From Bacillota bacterium (GTDB lineage: Bacteria > Bacillota > DSM-12270 > Thermacetogeniales > Thermacetogeniaceae), in contig JABLXW010000011.1 of the NCBI GenBank assembly GCA_013177945.1, positions 62,001 through 126,000 on the forward strand: a stretch of 64,000 nt of DNA, read 5' to 3'. The notes beneath the pieces are model-generated. The model was not told the DNA's origin and did not search any database. It saw nothing but the letters and a program-made list of their open reading frames with translations. A program made the position numbers and the translations under genes. Numbering within the stretch: position 1 is the first letter of the stretch; each line of letters starts with the position of its first letter. Below, piece by piece: positions 58,986 to 64,000 of the stretch.

Positions 58986-60965
58986 TTGGAGGTTCAGGAT
59001 CGTGCTTTTTTAGAGGTGCAGGATGCCTGGTACCGTTACCCCAACGGCCGGACTGCCCTGCAGGGGATCAACCTGGAGCTTTACCGGGGGGAGCTTGTGG
59101 TCCTGCTGGGCGCCAACGGCTCGGGAAAAACAACCCTTTTGATGCTGCTTCAGGGGCTGCTTGCCCCGAGCCGGGGCCGGGTCTGCCTGGAGGGCCGGCC
59201 CCTCCTGAAAATCCCCGAGGCGGTGCGCTTCCGGAGGATCGGCCTGGTTTTTCAGGACCCCCGCGACCAGCTTTTTGCCCCCACCGTCTACGAGGATGTG
59301 GCGATGGGCCCGGCCAACCTCGGCCTCCCGCAGGAGGCGATCAGGGAGCGGGTGAGGCAGGCCCTGGAGGCGGTGGAGATCTGGGACCTCCGGCAGGCGG
59401 CACCCCACCAGCTCAGCTTCGGGGAGCAGAAGAGGGCGGCCCTTGCCGGCATCCTCGCCCTGGGCCCGGAGGTGCTCCTGCTGGACGAACCGACTGCAGG
59501 CCTCGACCCCGCTGCAGCCAGCAAGATCATGCACCTCCTGCACGGCCTGAATCAGAGGCAGGGGCTGACGATCCTGATGGCAACCCACGACGTGGATCTC
59601 ACCCCCCTCTGGGCGGACCGGGTAATTGTCCTGGAGCAGGGGCAGCTTCTCGCCGGGGGGAGCCCGGCCGCCGTCTTCCAGGATCCCGCCCTGGTCCGGG
59701 CGGCGCGCCTCCGCCTCCCCCGGGTTGCCCACCTTTTTGAGATCCTGGCCCGCGAGGACAGGGTCGCCCTCCCGCGCCTCCCCCTGACCATCGGCGAGGC
59801 GCGCCAGATGCTGACCGGGTACCGGCGCGCGGGGGGGAAGCTCCTGCGCCGGGGGTATACCACCGGCGCCTGCGCGGCTGCCGCGGCGCGCGCCGCAGTC
59901 CTCGCCCTGCGGGGAGAAGAGCCGGAGGTTGTTGCCATCACCCTGCCCGGCGGGCGGGTCGCCCGCCTTCCGGTGGGGGGCCTGGAGCGCACCCCGGACG
60001 GGGCGACCGCCTGGGTGGTTAAAGATGCCGGGGACGACCCGGATGTGACCCACGGCGCCCGGATCGAGGCCACCGCCAGGTTTCAGGCCGGGGGGATCAC
60101 GGTCCGGGGCGGCCCGGGCGTCGGCACCGTGACCAGACCGGGCCTTGCGGTTCCGCCGGGCGGGTCTGCCATCAACCCGGTGCCGCTTCAGATGATCAAG
60201 GAAAACGTGGCTGCAGTGCTCCCCCCCGGGCAGGGCGCGGAAATCGTGATCAGCGTTCCGGACGGGGAGAAGCTGGCGCGCCAGACCCTCAACCCCCAGC
60301 TGGGGATTGTCGGCGGGATCTCCATTCTGGGGACAACGGGGATCGTTGAGCCCATGTCCGAGGAGGCCTTCAGGCTCGCCCTTGTTCCCCAGATCCAGAT
60401 CGCCCGCGCCGCAGGAGTGGAGACCCTCCTCCTCACACCGGGGCGCCGGGGAAAGAGCCTTGCCCAAAAGTTTGGGGTTCCACCGGAGGCGGTGGTGCTG
60501 GTGAGCAATTTTCTGGGCTTTATGCTGGAGGAGTGCGCCCGGCACGGCCTCCGGCAGGTGGTCTTATGGGGTCATGCCGGGAAGCTGGCGAAGGTTGCCG
60601 CCGGGGCCTTTCACACCCACAACCGGACGGCCGACGGGAGGGGAGAGGTCGTGGCTGCCCTTGCGGCTGCAAGGGGAGGGGGGGCGGACCTGGTGCGCGC
60701 CCTCCTGGACTCCTCGACGGTTGAGGGGATGGCCGCCCTGCTGGCGGAGGCCGGCCTGGAGGGGGTCTGGGGGGACCTGGCAGCACGCGCCAGCCGGCGC
60801 GCCATGGCCTACACCCGGAACGCCCTGCAGGTGGGAACGGTTCTTTTCTCCTGCCGGGGGGAGGTGCTGGGCTGGGACGAAAACGCCGCCGCGCTCTTTG
60901 CCGGGGCGGGCTGGCGGCTGCCCGGCGCCTGCCCGCGTCAAGAACGGGGCGAAGTGGTGCGGTAA
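58986..60965 (+). CDS. Fusion: cobalt ECF ATPase CbiO + cobalt-precorrin-5B C1-methyltransferase CbiD
   Basis: One uninterrupted frame of 659 aa. Residues 1-250: ABC ATPase CbiO with Walker A LLGANGSGKTTLLMLLQG, Q loop VFQDPRDQLFAPTVYEDVAMGP, signature LSFGEQKRAALAGILALGP and Walker B LLLLDEPTAGLDPA. After a linker (about 250-285, GEARQMLTGYRRAGGKLL), residues 286-659 are CbiD: RRGYTTGACAAAAARAAVLAL, DAGDDPDVTHGARI, GGPGVGTVTRPGLAVPPG, and ALINPVP-like text (SAINPVPLQMI). CbiD methylates C1 of the corrin ring. TTG 58986 is the only suitable start. The two halves are usually separate neighbours. Confidence 0.9.
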   Translation: MEVQDRAFLEVQDAWYRYPNGRTALQGINLELYRGELVVLLGANGSGKTTLLMLLQGLLAPSRGRVCLEGRPLLKIPEAVRFRRIGLVFQDPRDQLFAPTVYEDVAMGPANLGLPQEAIRERVRQALEAVEIWDLRQAAPHQLSFGEQKRAALAGILALGPEVLLLDEPTAGLDPAAASKIMHLLHGLNQRQGLTILMATHDVDLTPLWADRVIVLEQGQLLAGGSPAAVFQDPALVRAARLRLPRVAHLFEILAREDRVALPRLPLTIGEARQMLTGYRRAGGKLLRRGYTTGACAAAAARAAVLALRGEEPEVVAITLPGGRVARLPVGGLERTPDGATAWVVKDAGDDPDVTHGARIEATARFQAGGITVRGGPGVGTVTRPGLAVPPGGSAINPVPLQMIKENVAAVLPPGQGAEIVISVPDGEKLARQTLNPQLGIVGGISILGTTGIVEPMSEEAFRLALVPQIQIARAAGVETLLLTPGRRGKSLAQKFGVPPEAVVLVSNFLGFMLEECARHGLRQVVLWGHAGKLAKVAAGAFHTHNRTADGRGEVVAALAAARGGGADLVRALLDSSTVEGMAALLAEAGLEGVWGDLAARASRRAMAYTRNALQVGTVLFSCRGEVLGWDENAAALFAGAGWRLPGACPRQERGEVVR

Positions 60966-61018
60966 AAGCAATGGCGGCGCATTAAGCCGGAAAGAGATGG
61001 CAGAGGAGGCTGGTTGTC

Positions 61019-62275
61019 CTGGCTTATCCGGTAACTGTGGTGGGAATCGGGCCCGGGAGCAGAGAGTATCTCACCCCTGCGGCCGAGGCCGCCGTCGCGG
61101 CAGCGGAGGTGCTGGTGGGGGGCGGGCGCGCCCTCAGCCTTTTCTCCGGTTTGGGAAAAGAGTGCTACCGCATCGGCCGCAGCCTGGATGAGGCGATTTC
61201 CTTCATCGAAGCAGCCCGGCGGGAGCGGCGGGTGGCCGTGCTTCTCTCCGGCGACCCCGGGTTTTTCAGCCTTCTTCCCCGCCTTCGGGCGCGCCTGGGG
61301 GAGGCCAGCCTGAGGGTGATTCCCGGGATCAGCTCCCTGCAGCTGGCCTGTGCCCGGCTCGGCCTGAGCTGGGAGGACTTCTGCTTTGTGAGCGTGCACG
61401 GCCGCGGCCCGGAGGGGCTGGCGGCGGCCTGCGCTTCTTCCAGGGTGGCGGTGCTCACCGACCCCTCCTTCACCCCGGCGCTTGTCTGCAGGTATTTTCT
61501 GGAGCGGGGGAGGAGGTTCCGGCAGGTCTGGGTGCTCACCGATCTGGGGCTGCCGGGCGAGATGGTGACCGCAGTGAGCCTTGAGGAGGGAGCGCAGCTT
61601 CCGGGCCGGGGGAACAGCGTCGTGATCCTGCTCGGGGAAGAGGCGCCGCAGGGTTCCGGGCAACAGGAGTGGCCCCGGATCCTGACGCCGGGGCTGCCGG
61701 ACGAGCTTTTCGTCCGGGGGGAGGCGGCGATGTCCCAGGCGGAGGTCCGCGCCCTCACTCTTTGCAAAGCCCAGCTGCGGAAGGGAATGGTCGTCTACGA
61801 GATCGGGGCAGGCACCGGGTCCTGGACGGTGGAGGTGGCGCGCCTGATCGCTCCGGGGCAGATTTTTGCGGTTGAAAAGAGCCCCGCCGCCCTCGCCCTG
61901 GTGCGCGCCAACCTGGAAAAATTTCAGATTTCCAACGCCGTGCTGGTGCCCGGGGAGGCTCCCGCGGCGTGCGCCGGCCTTCCCCCGGCGGACCTTGTCC
62001 TGGTCGGGGGGAGCGGCGGGAGGCTCCGGGAGATCCTGGCTGCCGCAAGGGGGTGGCTGCGCGGGCAGGGGCTGCTCGTGATCACGGCCGTTACCCCTGA
62101 CACCTTCGGCACCGCCTGGCAGGTCCTGCATGAAGGCGGGTGGCAGGAGCAGGAGGCGGTGCTGGTCAGCCTGGCGCGGGTTGCCCCCCGGGGGAGGGTG
62201 CAGATCTGGCAGGGGGAAAACCCCGTTTTCATCCTGCGCGCCCGGAGGCAGGAAGGAGGCTCAAGTAATGCCTGA
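61019..62275 (+). CDS. cbiET: Precorrin-6B C5,15-methyltransferase/decarboxylase CbiET
   Basis: Fusion of CbiE and CbiT, 418 aa, making two ring methylations and a decarboxylation. N-terminal half (about 1-210): PVTVVGIGPGSREYLTP, VAVLLSGDPGFFSLL, VIPGISSLQLACARLGLSWED. C-terminal half: YEIGAGTGSWTVEVARL (SAM motif) after DELFVRGEAAMSQAEVRAL. GAGGAGG (61003-61009) is placed for CTG 61019, giving MAYPVTVVGIGPG; GTG 61037 is 27 bases from it. I therefore take the rare CTG as start. It overlaps cbiL by 8 bases. Confidence 0.88.
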   Translation: MAYPVTVVGIGPGSREYLTPAAEAAVAAAEVLVGGGRALSLFSGLGKECYRIGRSLDEAISFIEAARRERRVAVLLSGDPGFFSLLPRLRARLGEASLRVIPGISSLQLACARLGLSWEDFCFVSVHGRGPEGLAAACASSRVAVLTDPSFTPALVCRYFLERGRRFRQVWVLTDLGLPGEMVTAVSLEEGAQLPGRGNSVVILLGEEAPQGSGQQEWPRILTPGLPDELFVRGEAAMSQAEVRALTLCKAQLRKGMVVYEIGAGTGSWTVEVARLIAPGQIFAVEKSPAALALVRANLEKFQISNAVLVPGEAPAACAGLPPADLVLVGGSGGRLREILAAARGWLRGQGLLVITAVTPDTFGTAWQVLHEGGWQEQEAVLVSLARVAPRGRVQIWQGENPVFILRARRQEGGSSNA

Positions 62276-62993
62276 AAGGGGGAAGCTTTACGGCATCGGG
62301 GTGGGCCCCGGGGCCCCGGAGCTGCTGACCCTCAAGGCGGCCCGGATCTTGCAGGAGGTCGCGGTGGTTTTCGTCCCCCGGGGAGATAAGGGGGAGCAGA
62401 GCCTGGCCCTGCACGTCATCAGCCCCTTGCTGCGCCCGGGCCAGGAACTGCGGGAGGTGACCTTCCCGATGACCAGGCAGCGCCGGAAACTGGAGGCGGC
62501 CTGGCGGGAGGCGGCGCGAACCGTCGCGGCGGTGCTCGACGCGGGCCGGGATGCCGCCTTCGTCACGCTGGGTGACAGCACCCTCTACAGCACCTGTTTT
62601 TACCTGGGCGAAGCCCTCCGGGCAATGAGGCCCGAACTGGAGGTGGAGGTGGTTCCCGGGGTCACCTCCTTCAGCGCGGCGGCCGCCCTCCTGAACCGCC
62701 CCCTGGCCTGCGGCCGGGAGGGCCTGGCGGTGGTCCCCGCCACGAAGGGCCGTGCCTTTCTCCGCCAGGTGCTGGCTGCCTTCGAGAATGTCGTCATCCT
62801 CAAGGCGGGGCCGGTGCTGGAGGAGTTGCGGGATCTCCTGGCAGAGGCGGGCCGCCTGGAGGAGGCCGCCTATGTCTGCCGTGCGGGGATGCCCGGGCAG
62901 GTCCTGGAGGAGAACCTGGCTGTGGCCGGGGAGCTTCCGGAGGACTACTTTTCCCTGATCCTGGTGCGGGGTTGTTCGAAAACCGATTTCTGA
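62268..62993 (+). CDS. cbiL: Cobalt-factor II C20-methyltransferase CbiL
   Basis: SAM-dependent methylase of 241 aa, the C20 step. KLYGIGVGPGAPELLTLKAARIL at the start and VTLGDSTLYSTCFYLGEAL, then VEVVPGVTSFSAAAALLN are typical of CbiL/CobI; KEGxxxPATKG-like REGLAVVPATKG follows. ATG 62268 has GGAAGGAGG. The gap to cbiF is 93 bases, with nothing recognisable in it. Confidence 0.93.
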   Translation: MPERGKLYGIGVGPGAPELLTLKAARILQEVAVVFVPRGDKGEQSLALHVISPLLRPGQELREVTFPMTRQRRKLEAAWREAARTVAAVLDAGRDAAFVTLGDSTLYSTCFYLGEALRAMRPELEVEVVPGVTSFSAAAALLNRPLACGREGLAVVPATKGRAFLRQVLAAFENVVILKAGPVLEELRDLLAEAGRLEEAAYVCRAGMPGQVLEENLAVAGELPEDYFSLILVRGCSKTDF

Positions 62994-63086
62994 GCTCCGG
63001 TGCCCGGCAGTGTGGGCTTCTCAGCGAAGGGAGTGGCCTGCCTGGAAACAGGCTGAGCGCCGGACTGTTGGCGAGGAGGATGCATT

Positions 63087-63866
63087 GTGGCCGAGCAGGG
63101 ACGAAAGGGGATTGTCTATTTTGTAGGAGCGGGGCCCGGGGACCCCGAACTGATCACGGTGAGGGGCCTGCGCCTCCTCCAGGAGGCGGATCTGGTTCTT
63201 TACGCAGGCTCCCTGGTGAACCCGGCGCTGCTCCAGCATGTGCGGGCAGGGGTTCCCTGTTACGATACGGCGGGCCTGACCCTTGAGAAGATCGTCGGGT
63301 TGATGGCAGAAGCGGCTGCTGCGGGAAAGAGGGTGGTGCGCCTCCACTCGGGGGACCCGGCTCTTTACGGCGCCCTGCAGGAGCAGCTCGATGCCCTTGC
63401 GGCGCGGGGGATTTCTTTCGAGATCGTGCCCGGCGTGAGCTCTTTCCTGGCGGCGGCAGCCCTTTTAGAGCGGGAACTGACGGTCCCCGGGGGGACCCAG
63501 ACGGTGATCCTGACCCGCCAGGGAGGGAGGACCCCCGTCCCCCCTTCCGAGTCGCTCCGGGAGCTGTCCCGCCACCGGGCCACCACCTGCCTTTTTTTGA
63601 GCGCGCACCTGCTTCCCCAGGCGGTGGAGGGCCTGAGGGCGCACTTCCCCCCCGAAACGCCGGCCGCCGTCGTGGCGCGGGCATCCTGGCCCGACGCCCG
63701 CGTCGTTCGGGCGACTCTGGGGGACCTGGAGGCAAAGGCGCGCCAGGCAGGAATTTCCAGGACGGCGCTGGTCTTCGTCGGGGACTTCCTGGCGGCGCGG
63801 GGGGAGCGCTCCCTCCTCTACGACCCGAATTTCGAGCACGGCTACCGCGCCCGGGGTAAGGGGTAG
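63087..63866 (+). CDS. cbiF: Cobalt-precorrin-4 C11-methyltransferase CbiF
   Basis: SAM-dependent methylase of 259 aa. VYFVGAGPGDPELITVRGLRLLQEADLVLYAGSLV is diagnostic of CbiF/CobM, with RLHSGDPALYGALQEQL, FEIVPGVSSFLAAAALL and TVILTRQGGRTPVP. GTG 63087 is preceded by GGAGGATGCATT; it is followed 4 bases later by cbiG. Confidence 0.94.
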   Translation: MAEQGRKGIVYFVGAGPGDPELITVRGLRLLQEADLVLYAGSLVNPALLQHVRAGVPCYDTAGLTLEKIVGLMAEAAAAGKRVVRLHSGDPALYGALQEQLDALAARGISFEIVPGVSSFLAAAALLERELTVPGGTQTVILTRQGGRTPVPPSESLRELSRHRATTCLFLSAHLLPQAVEGLRAHFPPETPAAVVARASWPDARVVRATLGDLEAKARQAGISRTALVFVGDFLAARGERSLLYDPNFEHGYRARGKG

Positions 63867-63870
63867 GGAA

Positions 63871-64000
63871 ATGGCGGGGGAGGTTCTGCGGCAGGGAGCA
63901 GGAGAGGTCGGGGATCTTGCCGTTGTCGCCCTGACCCCGGCCGGGAAGGCCCTCGCGGGGAGGCTGGCGGCGGCCTGGAACGAGGCCGGGGGAAGCGCCC
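63871..64000 (+). CDS. cbiG: Cobalt-precorrin-5A hydrolase CbiG, N-terminal end (partial)
   Basis: The window ends after 43 codons. The readable start LAVVALTPAGKALAGRLAAAW resembles the N-terminus of CbiG, which opens the lactone ring of cobalt-precorrin-5A, and the position after cbiF fits. Too short for full certainty. ATG 63871 lies 4 bases after the cbiF stop. Confidence 0.75.
   Translation, partial: MAGEVLRQGAGEVGDLAVVALTPAGKALAGRLAAAWNEAGGSA

Noticed and set aside
1-64000. CRISPR arrays, insertion sequences, prophage genes or rRNA
   Set aside because: I looked for regular spaced repeats, transposase or integrase motifs, phage structural genes and rRNA cores and found none.

Overview
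The window is high-GC DNA from an anaerobic, endospore-forming member of the Firmicutes. A Clostridia of the Moorella/Desulfotomaculum/Thermacetogenium kind is my inference. The spore genes (spmA-spmB, yyaC, a GerMN lipoprotein), the selenocysteine machinery (selA, selB, tRNA-Sec), larB/larC and an anaerobic-type cobalamin operon all point that way. The left end carries the conserved origin-proximal block (jag, mnmE, rsmG, noc, soj, spo0J), so the chromosome origin probably lies not far to the left.

Layout. 1-4.1 kb: end of jag, mnmE, rsmG, noc (with a perfect Noc-binding palindrome inside the gene) and a YkgJ-type cysteine-cluster protein; mnmG is absent from its usual place. 4.1-12.6 kb: an inserted trehalose/glucan cluster (treT, treZ, treY and a GH57 enzyme). 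13-16.2 kb: parS, soj, spo0J, a cysteine-desulfurase-like enzyme and a small tautomerase. 16.1-18.2 kb: larC and a frameshifted larB. 18.2-29.4 kb: a visibly AT-richer accessory island with an 1856-residue secreted repeat protein, two lipoproteins and an odd signalling set: a kinase-like protein lacking the phosphoacceptor His, a LytTR regulator, and a membrane protein with the His motif but no ATPase domain. 29.4-36.2 kb: solitary DNA methyltransferase, DUF4446, M23 peptidase plus bactofilin, lipid kinase, phosphoribosyltransferase, ykuS, yyaC and a YkvI-like transporter.

36.3-46.3 kb: GerMN lipoprotein, selA-selB, a complete branched-chain amino-acid-type ABC importer (livJHMGF), a CBS-ACT protein and tRNA-Sec. 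46.4-50.9 kb: a MacB/FtsX-type ABC exporter with its HlyD-type adaptor. 50.9-53.6 kb: an antitoxin remnant, a 58-residue Cys-containing protein with a sporulation-like promoter, an L,D-transpeptidase and spmAB. 53.7-56.5 kb: pstS-pstC-pstA behind a clear Pho box, without pstB or phoU. 56.6-64 kb: an unusually enlarged cobalamin riboswitch controlling cbiM-cbiN-cbiQ-(cbiO::cbiD fusion)-cbiET-cbiL-cbiF-cbiG (cut by the window end), which joins cobalt uptake to corrin-ring synthesis.

The best candidates for something undescribed are the surface-protein/split-kinase island, the cbiO-cbiD fusion and the riboswitch with two related stem insertions. All identifications are by reading motifs; no database search was run.
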